From: Citrobacter rodentium NBRC 105723 = DSM 16636 | GTDB taxonomy: Bacteria; Pseudomonadota; Gammaproteobacteria; Enterobacterales; Enterobacteriaceae | Direction of reading: 5' to 3' | Assembly (NCBI RefSeq): GCF_021278985.1 | Contig: NZ_CP082833.1 | Location: 2,790,001-2,854,000, forward strand | Length of the DNA stretch: 64,000 bases | Part shown: positions 44,709 to 52,630 of the stretch, piece by piece | How the letters are laid out: each line of letters begins with the position of its first letter | How positions within the stretch are numbered: position 1 is the first letter of the stretch | Translations under genes and position numbers: made by a program | The notes under the pieces: model-generated | Databases searched by the model: none | Told to the model about the DNA's origin: nothing | What the model saw: only the letters and a program-made list of their open reading frames with translations

Positions 44709-45586
44709 ATAAATACTGCCTGGCGCTGGCTGAACTACGTAGCAAGCCAGTCCACGAGTTAAAAGAAGTTGGCGATCAGTGGCGCACGCCGGAACTGTTG
44801 TTCTGGGGCATCAATGCGATGTTTGGGCCGCTGATGCTGGATTTGTTCGCCGACGACAGTAACGCCAAATGCCCGGTCTGGTACACCGCCGAAGATAACG
44901 CTCTGACACAGGATTGGTCGGAAATGCTGATCGCCATCGGTGGCGCCGCGTTCGGCAATCCGCCCTATAGCCGATCGCAATACGACGGTAAGCAGGCGAT
45001 CACCGGCATGAGTCATATCATGAGCTATGCCTCTGCCATGCGTGAGAAGGGCGGTCGCTATGTGTTCCTCATCAAAGCGGCACCTAGTGAAACATGGTGG
45101 CCTGAAGATGCTGATCATATTGTTTTCATCCGTGGCCGCATTGGCTTCGACCTGCCTGCATGGTTTATCCCGGCAGACGAGAAACAGCAGCCTACCAGCG
45201 CATTTTTCGCTGGCGCCATAGTGGTATTCGATAAGACATGGCGGGGCGAGCGTTTCAGCTACATTCATCGCAGTGATCTAGAGGCTAAGGGGCGGGCATT
45301 TATGTCGCTGGCCCAATTTGCCGCGGAAAAAGTGGTGCCGCCAGCCCCGGTGGAAGACGTTATGCCTGCTGGCTTGGGACAGCCAGAAGTGGAGTCGCGT
45401 ATCTGGCCGCTGGAGGTTGGCCTGGTATTCAATCAGGTTGAGGGAGCGGATTCTCTGGAGTTGGCCCAGCAGAACAAGCTGAAGGCGAACATCAATCAGC
45501 TCTGGCTTGAGCGTATGCCCACCAGCGAAATAATCACCGTGGCTGGTGGTCTGGTCTACAGCATGCAGGGAGCCGTCAATGCGTGA
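44705..45586 (+). CDS. phage N6-adenine methyltransferase
   Basis: This 293-residue protein belongs to the phage N-6-adenine-methyltransferase family (lambdoid Dam type). The N-terminal EVGDQWRTPELLFWGINAMF motif, the acidic LMLDLFADDSNAKC segment and catalytic FGNPPYSRS (N-P-P-Y) are family hallmarks. The C-terminal 90 residues (from about VPPAPVEDV) are an extra domain with no recognised match. It overlaps the replication gene and the following methylase, so all are co-expressed early. Confidence 0.92.
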   Translation: MNKYCLALAELRSKPVHELKEVGDQWRTPELLFWGINAMFGPLMLDLFADDSNAKCPVWYTAEDNALTQDWSEMLIAIGGAAFGNPPYSRSQYDGKQAITGMSHIMSYASAMREKGGRYVFLIKAAPSETWWPEDADHIVFIRGRIGFDLPAWFIPADEKQQPTSAFFAGAIVVFDKTWRGERFSYIHRSDLEAKGRAFMSLAQFAAEKVVPPAPVEDVMPAGLGQPEVESRIWPLEVGLVFNQVEGADSLELAQQNKLKANINQLWLERMPTSEIITVAGGLVYSMQGAVNA

Positions 45587-47306
45587 AATTATCGTTGATA
45601 ACTTTGCTGGTGGCGGCGGCGCGAGTACCGGGATCGAGCTGGCGATCGGGCGCAGCGTGGATATTGCCATCAACCACGATGAAAACGCGATCGCTATGCA
45701 CAAAACTAACCACCCCGATACCCTGCATTACTGCGAGTCCGTGTTTGACGTTGATCCGCTGGCGGCCACTGGTGGTAATCCGGTCGGCCTGGCCTGGTTT
45801 AGCCCTGATTGCCGCCACTTCTCAAAGGCGAAGGGTGCTAAGCCGGTAAAAAAAGAGATTCGCGGTCTGGCGTGGGTAGTAGTACGCTGGGCGCTGGCGA
45901 AGCGCCCGCGTGTCATGATGCTGGAGAACGTGGAGGAGTTCAAAACGTGGGGGCCGCTGCTGGCAGACGAAATGCGCCCGGATCCATCCCGCGCGGGCGA
46001 AACCTTCGCGGCGTTTGTTGGCATGCTATCCACCGGCATACCTGCGGATCATCCCGCCCTGTCTGAGGTGTGCGAGTTCCTGTCTGTACCTAAAGGCAGC
46101 GAGCAGGCGCAGCGCCTTATTAACGGGCTGGGCTACGGCATCGATTATCGCGAACTGCGAGCCTGCGATTTCGGCGCGCCGACGATCCGCAAGCGATTCT
46201 TCATGGTCATGCGCTGTGATGGTGAGGAAATTCACTGGCCAGAGCCAACACATGGCGATCCTAAATCGCTGGAAGTTCAGAGCGGCAGGCTGGCGCCATG
46301 GCGTACCGCGGCGGAGTGTATCGACTGGTCAATCCCCTGCCAGAGCATTTTTGAGCGCCCAAAGCTGCTGGCGGAAAATACGCTGAAGCGCATTGCGCGT
46401 GGTATTGAGCGGTTTGTGCTGAACAACCCGACACCGTTTATTGTGAAGTGTAATCACACCAGCAGCCGCACGGCATATGACTGCTTTCGTGGGCAGGGCA
46501 TTGATAGTCCGCTGCAGACTATTACCAAAACCCATGGATACGCTGTCGTTACCCCGTTTATCGCCGGTAATGGTGGTAGCGAATATCAGGCGAAGCCGCG
46601 GGCGATAAATAAACCGGCCCACACCGTGTTAAAAGAGTCCCGCGCCTGCCTGGTGGCGCCAATGATAGCCCGCCAGTTTGGTAACAGTACCGGACACGGC
46701 GCTGATGAACCCAATGGAACAGTAACCGCTGGCGGTGGTGGAAAGTCGCAGCTGGTGACCACCTTTCTGGCGAAACACTTCGGCGGTAATTATACGGGGC
46801 CGGGTGCCGCTATGGATGCACCTGCGCATACCGTTACGACCACTGATCACCATGCTGTTGTGACCTCACACCTGGTTCATCTGCGCGGTACCTGCAAAGA
46901 CGGTCGAAAAGTGGATCAGCCCATGCCTACGGTGACCGCCGGCGGTCTGCATATCGGAGAGGTTCGCGCCTTCCTGATGAAGTACTACGGAAATGAAAAA
47001 AGCGGCGTATCGCTGGATGAACCGCTGGGAACCGTCACAACCAATGATCGCTTCGGCCTGGTAACGGTTGATGGTGCCGACTACCAGATCGTCGATATTG
47101 GCATGCGCATGTTGCAGCCTCATGAGTTGTATAAGGCCCAGGGCTTTCCTGAAGGTTACATTATCGATCGTGATTATCGCGGCCAGCGCTATGCAAAAGA
47201 CAAGCAGGTAGCGCGCTGCGGTAACGCCGTTCCGCCCCCGTTTGCCCGTGCGCTGGTAGAAGCCAACCTGCCCGAGTTATGCAACCAGCAGCGGGAGGTT
47301 GCATGA
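45579..47306 (+). CDS. C5-cytosine DNA methyltransferase
   Basis: The start at 45579 (MREIIVDNFAGGGGAS) gives 575 residues; an in-frame ATG 11 codons earlier lies inside the preceding gene. Motif I is DNFAGGGGASTGIE, the catalytic Cys78 sits in FSPDCRHFSK (motif IV, P-D-C rather than P-C-Q), and motif VI is LENVEEF. Late motifs include YRGQRYAKDKQVARCGNAV. The middle holds repeated segments such as DAPAHTVTTTDHHAVVT and DQPMPTVTAGGLHIGEV, probably several target-recognition modules. This is a phage anti-restriction type enzyme by analogy. Confidence 0.93.
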   Translation: MREIIVDNFAGGGGASTGIELAIGRSVDIAINHDENAIAMHKTNHPDTLHYCESVFDVDPLAATGGNPVGLAWFSPDCRHFSKAKGAKPVKKEIRGLAWVVVRWALAKRPRVMMLENVEEFKTWGPLLADEMRPDPSRAGETFAAFVGMLSTGIPADHPALSEVCEFLSVPKGSEQAQRLINGLGYGIDYRELRACDFGAPTIRKRFFMVMRCDGEEIHWPEPTHGDPKSLEVQSGRLAPWRTAAECIDWSIPCQSIFERPKLLAENTLKRIARGIERFVLNNPTPFIVKCNHTSSRTAYDCFRGQGIDSPLQTITKTHGYAVVTPFIAGNGGSEYQAKPRAINKPAHTVLKESRACLVAPMIARQFGNSTGHGADEPNGTVTAGGGGKSQLVTTFLAKHFGGNYTGPGAAMDAPAHTVTTTDHHAVVTSHLVHLRGTCKDGRKVDQPMPTVTAGGLHIGEVRAFLMKYYGNEKSGVSLDEPLGTVTTNDRFGLVTVDGADYQIVDIGMRMLQPHELYKAQGFPEGYIIDRDYRGQRYAKDKQVARCGNAVPPPFARALVEANLPELCNQQREVA

Positions 47307-48370
47307 GAGCGCTGTTAACCCCTGAAGTTGTGCCACGTCTTGGCGTGGTACTGCTCAAACCGGGCAAAGAGTTAATGCGCCTTTTCTCCGCGGGGCGCGT
47401 GCTGGTGGAGTCCGAACCGGAGAACATGGCCAGGCTGTCAACCGGCCGTGTTCCTGATGCCCGGCAGCCGCTGGCGGAGGATGAAGCGCTGATCCCATTC
47501 TTCACTGATGAGAGGGTGATCCGTGCTGCGGGTAGTCTCTCCGGGCTGGATCACTGGCTTGAGCGGAATATCGGTGAATGTCAGTACCCGCACTCGGATT
47601 ATCACCATCATGAGCTGGTGACCATGCGACACGCCCCGGGCGCGATGATGCTTTGCTGGCACTGCGATAACAAACTTCGTGAGCAGTCAACCGATCTGTT
47701 GGCTGGTATAGCGCGCCGTAACGTTATTGACTGGATCATTGATACCGTGCTGGTCGGCCTTCGGTTTAATCGCGAGCGGGAATTGTCGATCGCTGAGCTG
47801 TGCTGGTGGGCTATTTATGTCGGTGTGGCAGATGCCATTCCGGAAGAACTGGCAGCCAGAGTGATGCAGATGCCCTATGAACCGTTCCCATCTGTATATA
47901 AAGAAAGCGACATTATTGCCGCAGATAACCGACCAACCGTCGCCCTGCAGAGGAGGATAAAAACGGCTGGATCGTTAAAAAGGTGCAGGCCACAGGAAAA
48001 TCAGCAGGTAATGCAGGAGCAGCAGCCAAGGGTTATTGCATTGAGCGCAGATCCTGAATCACCGGAGTCGTTCATGTTACGGCCTAAGCGCCGCCGCTGG
48101 GAGAATGAGAAGTATACGCGCTGGGTTAAAAGTCAGCCCTGCGAGTGTTGTCGCCGTCCGGCAGACGATCCGCATCATGTTATCGGTCATGGGATGGGTG
48201 GCACTGCTACCAAAGCCCATGACCTGTTCGTGTTCCCTCTGTGCAGAGAGTGCCACGACAAATTGCATGCCGATGTAGCGGCGTTCGAGCAGAAATATGG
48301 CACACAGCTGGAACTGCTGTTTCGTTTTCTGGATCGGGCGCTGGCGATCGGCGTAATTGTTAAAGCGTAA
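47303..48370 (+). CDS. DUF968 (HNH-like) phage protein
   Basis: The start ATG at 47303 overlaps the methylase stop (ATGA) and gives 355 residues. The C-terminus carries CECCRRPADDPHHVIGHGMG followed by LCRECHDKLH, the cysteine/histidine pattern of DUF968, an HNH-nuclease-like fold common before antiterminator genes in lambdoid phages. The N-terminal half (RALLTPEVVPRLGVVLLKPG, then MMLCWHCDNKLREQ) belongs to the same long version of the family. Nuclease activity is inferred, not shown. Confidence 0.88.
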   Translation: MRALLTPEVVPRLGVVLLKPGKELMRLFSAGRVLVESEPENMARLSTGRVPDARQPLAEDEALIPFFTDERVIRAAGSLSGLDHWLERNIGECQYPHSDYHHHELVTMRHAPGAMMLCWHCDNKLREQSTDLLAGIARRNVIDWIIDTVLVGLRFNRERELSIAELCWWAIYVGVADAIPEELAARVMQMPYEPFPSVYKESDIIAADNRPTVALQRRIKTAGSLKRCRPQENQQVMQEQQPRVIALSADPESPESFMLRPKRRRWENEKYTRWVKSQPCECCRRPADDPHHVIGHGMGGTATKAHDLFVFPLCRECHDKLHADVAAFEQKYGTQLELLFRFLDRALAIGVIVKA

Positions 48371-48391
48371 GTGTATGGAGCGCTAATCTGA

Positions 48392-49087
48392 ATGAACTTA
48401 CAGGCCATTGAATATACCCGTATAGAAGTAAAGCGCGCCCTGGCGAATTTATCTGAAGGGACAAAGGGGCAACTGCAGGCGTTTAGCGAACATCCACCGG
48501 CAGACAAAAATAAAACGCCCCGCTGCGGGCAGCCTCTTATCGAACTGGAGGGCGGGGAAGGCTGTGGACACTCGCTTGTGAAGGCATTAACCACGCCTGT
48601 TTATGTGCTGGAAACGAGAAGCCGGCGGCGACCGTTCCCGCCAATGCAGGATCTGGAATTTAGTTACGCGCCGTGGCGCCGGGTAATCAATTCACTGGAT
48701 GACTACCAGCAGGCATGGATCCGTTACTGCTACGGTTTCGATCTGAACTTCAGGTACCAGACGCTGATGTGCCAGCATGTATGGAATGAGTTTCAGAATT
48801 GCAGGGTAGAGAAGAAGCTGCAATCACGGGTAGTGAAAAAACTGGTCGGTCTTGTCTGGCTGGCAGCGCAGGAGGTGGCTGCGGCCAGAAGCAATGACAC
48901 ATATAAAGAATACGCCGGTGCGGCGCTGGCGCGAATGATGTCTGTGGATCGTTCAACCTGGTTACGTGTGTATGCATCGCACTGGGCGAGATTTAAAGCG
49001 GCATTCGTCGAGCTTGACACTCAGGCGCTGCAAACGATCCTCATCAGGCGCGAAGGGCTGGAAGTGGCTAATGCGCTGGAAATGTGA
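48392..49087 (+). CDS. late-gene antiterminator Q
   Basis: This 231-residue protein begins MNLQAIEYTRIEVKRALANL, the signature of the Q antiterminators of the 933W/Stx-phage type. The middle contains WRRVINSLDDYQQAWIRYCY and the conserved LNFRYQTLMCQHVWNEF, followed by a helical C-terminal domain. Q should load at the promoter directly downstream (49088-49200) and allow RNA polymerase to pass the terminator at 49182 into lysis and head genes. Confidence 0.92.
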   Translation: MNLQAIEYTRIEVKRALANLSEGTKGQLQAFSEHPPADKNKTPRCGQPLIELEGGEGCGHSLVKALTTPVYVLETRSRRRPFPPMQDLEFSYAPWRRVINSLDDYQQAWIRYCYGFDLNFRYQTLMCQHVWNEFQNCRVEKKLQSRVVKKLVGLVWLAAQEVAAARSNDTYKEYAGAALARMMSVDRSTWLRVYASHWARFKAAFVELDTQALQTILIRREGLEVANALEM

Positions 49088-49285
49088 CCTAAATTTCACT
49101 AACTCCGTCTAACGCGCTTGCAAAATGCAACAAAATGAGCCATATTTAAGGCTAATTTGATATTTTGTCAAAACTGTATCTAACCTCGTTTCGGCGGGGT
49201 TTTTTTATGTCTTTTGCAAAGACTTCTTGCTGCTGTCGGCGACCAGAGTTATCTGTATGTCACACTATTTTTTAAGGTAAAAGAC
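49088..49285 (+). promoter_or_regulatory. probable late promoter region (PR') and Q loading zone
   Basis: This is an AT-rich non-coding stretch directly after Q. TTGATA at about 49157 with TCTAAC 16 bp later is a possible -35/-10 pair. A terminator lies 10 bp downstream, the arrangement needed for Q-controlled readthrough. Promoter boxes are weak guesses; the arrangement is the main evidence. Confidence 0.5.
49182..49207 (+). terminator. tR'-type terminator after Q
   Basis: AACCTCG, a 6-base loop and CGGGGTT form a 7-bp stem with one G-T pair, followed by a T-run. Confidence 0.85.
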
Positions 49286-49477
49286 ATGCTAAATCAGCAA
49301 GATATGACAGAAGAAGCGAAAGCAATTCTTAATGAACTAAGTACAACGCCAGCGACCGCTGGGGAAATTGCAGAGAATACACACCTGAGCCTTGCACGCT
49401 GTGAATTTATACTCACGCAATTAGTGATGGCGGGGTTTTCGTTTTATCAATTCGGATGTTATAAGCGCCTCCAGTAA
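49286..49477 (+). CDS. small winged-helix-like phage protein
   Basis: The ATG at 49286 has an AAGG site and gives 63 residues: MLNQQDMTEEAKAILNELST followed by PATAGEIAENTHLSLARCEF. The second half has the pattern of a MarR-like helix-turn-helix (AGEIAENTHLSLARCEFILT). A longer frame starts at 49214 but would run from inside the terminator region. It is the first gene past the late terminator. Function unknown. Confidence 0.65.
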   Translation: MLNQQDMTEEAKAILNELSTTPATAGEIAENTHLSLARCEFILTQLVMAGFSFYQFGCYKRLQ

Positions 49478-49626
49478 TGGTGGCTATTGGCTGTGAAAAT
49501 GGGCGGCTGGTGGGTGTTGGAGCACTCCACCAGCCATTCGCTCATGTTTGAGGTCACAAGCGAACCGAGGCCCACCGCTTTAGCGCTAAAGCACAGTGAG
49601 CCTATCAGAGTCCCGCTTACTGATCT
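49478..49626. repeat. non-coding gap with two strong palindromes
   Basis: GGCTGGTGG and CCACCAGCC form a perfect 9-bp stem with a 13-base loop (49505-49535). GCTTTAGCGCTAAAGC is a perfect 16-bp palindrome (49577-49592). No T-run follows either. No tRNA could be folded, although lambdoid phages often carry tRNAs at this place. Confidence 0.7.
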
Positions 49627-50679
49627 ATGAAAAATACTGTAAAAATAAACAGTGTTGAGTTAATCAACGCTGACTGCCTGCATTACATCGCCACCCTTCC
49701 TGATAACTCCATCGACCTGATTGTTACCGATCCGCCTTACTTCAAGGTGAAGCCAAACGGATGGGATAACCAGTGGAAAGGGGATGAAGACTATCTTCGC
49801 TGGCTCGATCGCTGCCTGGCTGAATTCTGGCGAGTGTTGAAACCCGCCGGTAGCCTTTACCTGTTTTGCGGCCACCGGCTGGCTGCAGATATTGAAATCT
49901 TAATGCGCGACCGCTTCAGCATCCTGAACCACATCATTTGGGCTAAACCGAGCGGTCGCTGGAATGGCTGCAATAAAGAAAGTCTGCGCGCGTATTTCCC
50001 GGCCACTGAGCGTGTTCTGTTTGCTGAACACTATCAGGGGCCATGCAAGCCCAAAGACGATGGTTACGCGGCAAAATGTGGTGAACTCAAACAGCATGTG
50101 CTGACACCGCTTATTACCTATTTTCAGAATGCCCGGGAATCCCTTGGCGTTACCTCGAAACAAATCACCGAGGCCACTGGTAAGAAGAACATGGTTTCGC
50201 ACTGGTTTGGTTCCAGCCAGTGGCAGCTGCCGGGTGAAGCGGATTACCTCAAATTGCAGGAGCTTTTCACCCGGATCGCTATCGAGAAGCATCAGCGTGC
50301 CGAACTGGCGCAGCCTCATCACCAACTGGTGGCAACATACCAGTCACTGAACCGTAAATATTCCGAACTGCTGGAGGAGTACAAATCCCTTCGGCGGTAT
50401 TTTGCCGTGTCGGTGGCCGTGCCATATACCGACGTATGGACGCATAAACCCGTCCAGTTTTATCCCGGCAAACATCCCTGCGAAAAGCCTGCTGACATGC
50501 TGAAGCAAATCATCAGCGCGAGCAGCAGACCCGGGGATGTGGTAGCTGATTTCTTCATGGGCTCCGGTTCCACGTTAAAAGCGGCGATCGATTTAGGCCG
50601 TAAGGCTATTGGCGTCGAGCTGGAAACAGAGCGGTTTAACCAGACCGTTGAAGAAATCAGAGCGTTACCAGAAAAATAA
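49627..50679 (+). CDS. site-specific DNA methyltransferase with inserted helix-turn-helix
   Basis: This 350-residue beta-class methylase has catalytic D-P-P-Y at residues 35-38 (VTDPPYFKVK) near the N-terminus and AdoMet motif DFFMGSGSTLKAAID near the C-terminus. It also has the pre-motif HPCEKPADMLKQIISAS. Between them, about residues 165-215, is SLGVTSKQITEATGKKNMVS followed by HWFGSSQWQLPG, which looks like an inserted helix-turn-helix target-recognition domain. It sits in the late operon between Q and lysis genes, so it would be made late, near packaging. Confidence 0.9.
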   Translation: MKNTVKINSVELINADCLHYIATLPDNSIDLIVTDPPYFKVKPNGWDNQWKGDEDYLRWLDRCLAEFWRVLKPAGSLYLFCGHRLAADIEILMRDRFSILNHIIWAKPSGRWNGCNKESLRAYFPATERVLFAEHYQGPCKPKDDGYAAKCGELKQHVLTPLITYFQNARESLGVTSKQITEATGKKNMVSHWFGSSQWQLPGEADYLKLQELFTRIAIEKHQRAELAQPHHQLVATYQSLNRKYSELLEEYKSLRRYFAVSVAVPYTDVWTHKPVQFYPGKHPCEKPADMLKQIISASSRPGDVVADFFMGSGSTLKAAIDLGRKAIGVELETERFNQTVEEIRALPEK

Positions 50680-50680
50680 A

Positions 50681-50699
50681 CGGCTCACTCAATGAGCCG
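50681..50699. terminator. hairpin after the late methylase
   Basis: CGGCTCA and TGAGCCG form a perfect 7-bp stem starting just after the stop codon. No T-run follows, so it may be an RNA processing or weak termination signal. Confidence 0.5.
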
Positions 50700-50856
50700 A
50701 AAGCGTCATCAATCGGCTCACCACGTTTGTCATGCTGTGGTGGTCATCTCTTTCAGGCTCAGGGTTTCATCCTCTATATAGCCATGTAGCGCCACCACCC
50801 TGAAGCCTGAATTTCCCCCAACACAGCACCTCGAACATCACTTCGGAGGTGGATTC

Positions 50857-51189
50857 ATGAACCATGCAAACGGGATTTTTGAGCAAACTATGAAATGGAT
50901 CGCGATGTACCTCCCTTCGGTATACGCAGGTCTGTGCGCCCTGGGCATTTCAGCGCTGATCGACATCAGGGCAGGAAAGCCGAAGCTGTACACGGCAACG
51001 GGAGCGCTGATCTGCGGTATTTTCGCCCTGGCCATTTCAGCATTACTTGAATACTTCGGCCTCCCTGCTAATTCCGGCGCGTTTGTGGGTGCGCTGGTGG
51101 GCTTCGTTGGTGCTGATCGCCTCCGCGATATGGCGCTGGCTGTTGTCTCCAGGAGAGCCGGCATCAACACAAGGGAGAGCAATAAATGA
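50857..51189 (+). CDS. phage holin
   Basis: This 110-residue membrane protein has three hydrophobic segments (about MYLPSVYAGLCALGISALI, ATGALICGIFALAISALL and SGAFVGALVGFVGA) and a charged tail, as in class I holins. A GGAGG ribosome site precedes it. It would form inner-membrane lesions at lysis time, letting the endolysin reach peptidoglycan. The endolysin-like gene overlaps its 3' end by 4 bp, confirming a lysis cassette. Confidence 0.88.
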   Translation: MNHANGIFEQTMKWIAMYLPSVYAGLCALGISALIDIRAGKPKLYTATGALICGIFALAISALLEYFGLPANSGAFVGALVGFVGADRLRDMALAVVSRRAGINTRESNK

Positions 51190-51593
51190 CAGCACGCGGG
51201 ATCCGCAATAACAACCCCGGCAATATTCGCTGGGGTGACGAGTGGAAGGGGCTGGTGCCAGAAACTCAGCGCACTGATAAATCATTCTGTCAGTTCAAAT
51301 CGGCGGAGTATGGCATTCGGGCGATGATCATCATTTTGCGCAACTACCAGCGTAAACATGGGCTCAGCACCATCAGCGGGATCATAAACCGCTGGGCACC
51401 GACCAATGAGAACGACACGCAGTCCTATATCAACAGCGTAGCGAAAGCGACGGGCGTTGATCCCGACCAGCGTATTGATACCAGCGACAGCCGATTCATG
51501 ATGAAGCTGTTGCAGGCCATCATTCAGCATGAGAACGGGGACCAGCCATACAGATTTGATGTTTTCGTTAAGGCTATCGATCTGGCGGGGTGA
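51186..51593 (+). CDS. predicted endolysin / muralytic protein
   Basis: This 135-residue protein begins MTARGIRNNNPGNIRWGDEW, a pattern typical of phage lysozyme-like proteins annotated as structural protein or endolysin. It continues with QFKSAEYGIRAMIIILRNY and ends QHENGDQPYRFDVFVKAIDL. The catalytic residue cannot be assigned with certainty. Its place between holin and Rz leaves it as the cell-wall hydrolase of the cassette. It has no signal peptide, so it depends on the holin. Confidence 0.8.
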   Translation: MTARGIRNNNPGNIRWGDEWKGLVPETQRTDKSFCQFKSAEYGIRAMIIILRNYQRKHGLSTISGIINRWAPTNENDTQSYINSVAKATGVDPDQRIDTSDSRFMMKLLQAIIQHENGDQPYRFDVFVKAIDLAG

Positions 51594-51596
51594 CAG

Positions 51597-52151
51597 ATGT
51601 TCTCTCTGCTGAAGACATTCTGGAAGCCTCTGGCGATCATACTGCTGGTGGTCATTGCGTTTGTTACGGGAGATAGCTGGCGCGACCGGGCCTGGCGAAT
51701 AAAATGGGCGGATCGTGACAGCGCAGAGTCCTCACAGGCTGCTAACGCGCAGACTGCTGCCCGAATGATTGAGCAAGGGCGCATTATTGCCCGTGATGAG
51801 GCCGTGAAAGATGCACAAACGCAAGCCGCAAAAGCTGCTGCCACTGCTGCTGGTTTGTCTGCCACTGTTAGCCAGCTGCAGCAACAAGCTAAAAAACTTG
51901 CCACCCGCCTGGACGCCGCAAAGCACACCGCAGATCTTGCCGCTACCGTCCGAAGCAAAACAGCCAGCGCCAACGCCGCGATGCTCGCCGACATGCTCGG
52001 ACGCCTTGCAGATGAAGCTAAATACTATGCTGGACGATCTGACAAAAGCTACCGCGCTGGAATGACGTGTGAACGTATTTATGACTCAGTTAGAGCATCC
52101 AACAATCAAACAGAGGTTATCGATGGCAACTATCATCACGCCGATCATTAA
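51597..52151 (+). CDS. i-spanin (Rz-type, DUF2514)
   Basis: This 184-residue protein has a single N-terminal membrane anchor (FWKPLAIILLVVIAFVTG) and a long alanine- and glutamine-rich periplasmic coiled coil (AQTQAAKAAATAAGLSATVS, then LQQQAKKLATRLDAAKHT). It starts 3 bp after the endolysin. With the nested lipoprotein it should span the periplasm and fuse inner and outer membranes at the last step of lysis. The family name DUF2514 is from memory. Confidence 0.88.
   Translation: MFSLLKTFWKPLAIILLVVIAFVTGDSWRDRAWRIKWADRDSAESSQAANAQTAARMIEQGRIIARDEAVKDAQTQAAKAAATAAGLSATVSQLQQQAKKLATRLDAAKHTADLAATVRSKTASANAAMLADMLGRLADEAKYYAGRSDKSYRAGMTCERIYDSVRASNNQTEVIDGNYHHADH
51811..52065 (+). CDS. o-spanin lipoprotein (Rz1-type), nested in Rz
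   Basis: Entirely contained in the +1 frame of the i-spanin gene, this 84-residue product has a lipoprotein signal ending LLASC with Cys23 as the lipid-modified residue (LLPLLLVCLPLLASC). A proline-rich segment (LPPAWTPQSTPQILPLPSEA) follows, as in Rz1 proteins. Full nesting is the lambda arrangement. It pairs with Rz across the periplasm. Confidence 0.88.
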   Translation: MHKRKPQKLLPLLLVCLPLLASCSNKLKNLPPAWTPQSTPQILPLPSEAKQPAPTPRCSPTCSDALQMKLNTMLDDLTKATALE

Positions 52152-52320
52152 GTATTTTGAGTATGAGCACTTACCTCCGCATTTACAGGAAGTCAGTAAG
52201 CCTATCGGTGATCTGGCTAAGCTGATGGATGCAATGCTGCCGAATGGCCCGGAGAAGTCGGCTGGTTTGCGTAAACTTCTTGAAGCGAAAGATGCGCTGG
52301 TGCGTGCAAAGCTGGGCTAA
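52123..52320 (+). CDS. Acb2/Tad1-hairpin-like protein (candidate anti-CBASS nucleotide sponge)
   Basis: The ATG at 52123 follows an AGAGG site and gives 65 residues beginning MATIITPIIKYFEYEHLPPH. HLPPHLQEVSKPIGDLAKLM and PEKSAGLRKLLEAKDALVRA match, from memory, the family now named after Acb2, a phage protein that binds cyclic nucleotides and blocks CBASS defence. The whole protein is predicted helical, consistent with a helical hairpin. It overlaps the 3' end of the i-spanin gene by 29 bp. Activity is inferred from family likeness only. Confidence 0.7.
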   Translation: MATIITPIIKYFEYEHLPPHLQEVSKPIGDLAKLMDAMLPNGPEKSAGLRKLLEAKDALVRAKLG

Positions 52321-52630
52321 ATGAATTCACTGCCGTAGATCGGGTGGCAACCGACGCTGGCCCAGCGAACAGGGCATTACAGCAGCCATCCCCCTTGTTG
52401 CTGTGTGCGCCCATGTGTCGGCATGGGCGGGCTGAACCCTTATGATAACCAGGGATAATCTGGAGTAACACCATAACGGGCAGTGCAGGCGGGCTTCTTC
52501 GGAGGCTCGTCGACAGTGCTTTTTATTTTCTTCTGAATACCCGGCTTATTTCCGGGGTAACTCAGCATAAACGATCTGTTTCAGATAGCATCCAGTTTCA
52601 ACTTTCCCCGGAATATATTTTGGATACACA
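52321..52630. other. non-coding gap between lysis and late genes
   Basis: 310 bp without a credible gene. GCCCATG and CATGGGC form a perfect 7-bp stem with a 6-base loop at 52409-52428, and ACCCGG/CCGGGGT arms lie near 52545-52565. These may end lysis transcripts or shape the late mRNA. The next gene starts with GTG at 52631. Confidence 0.55.
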
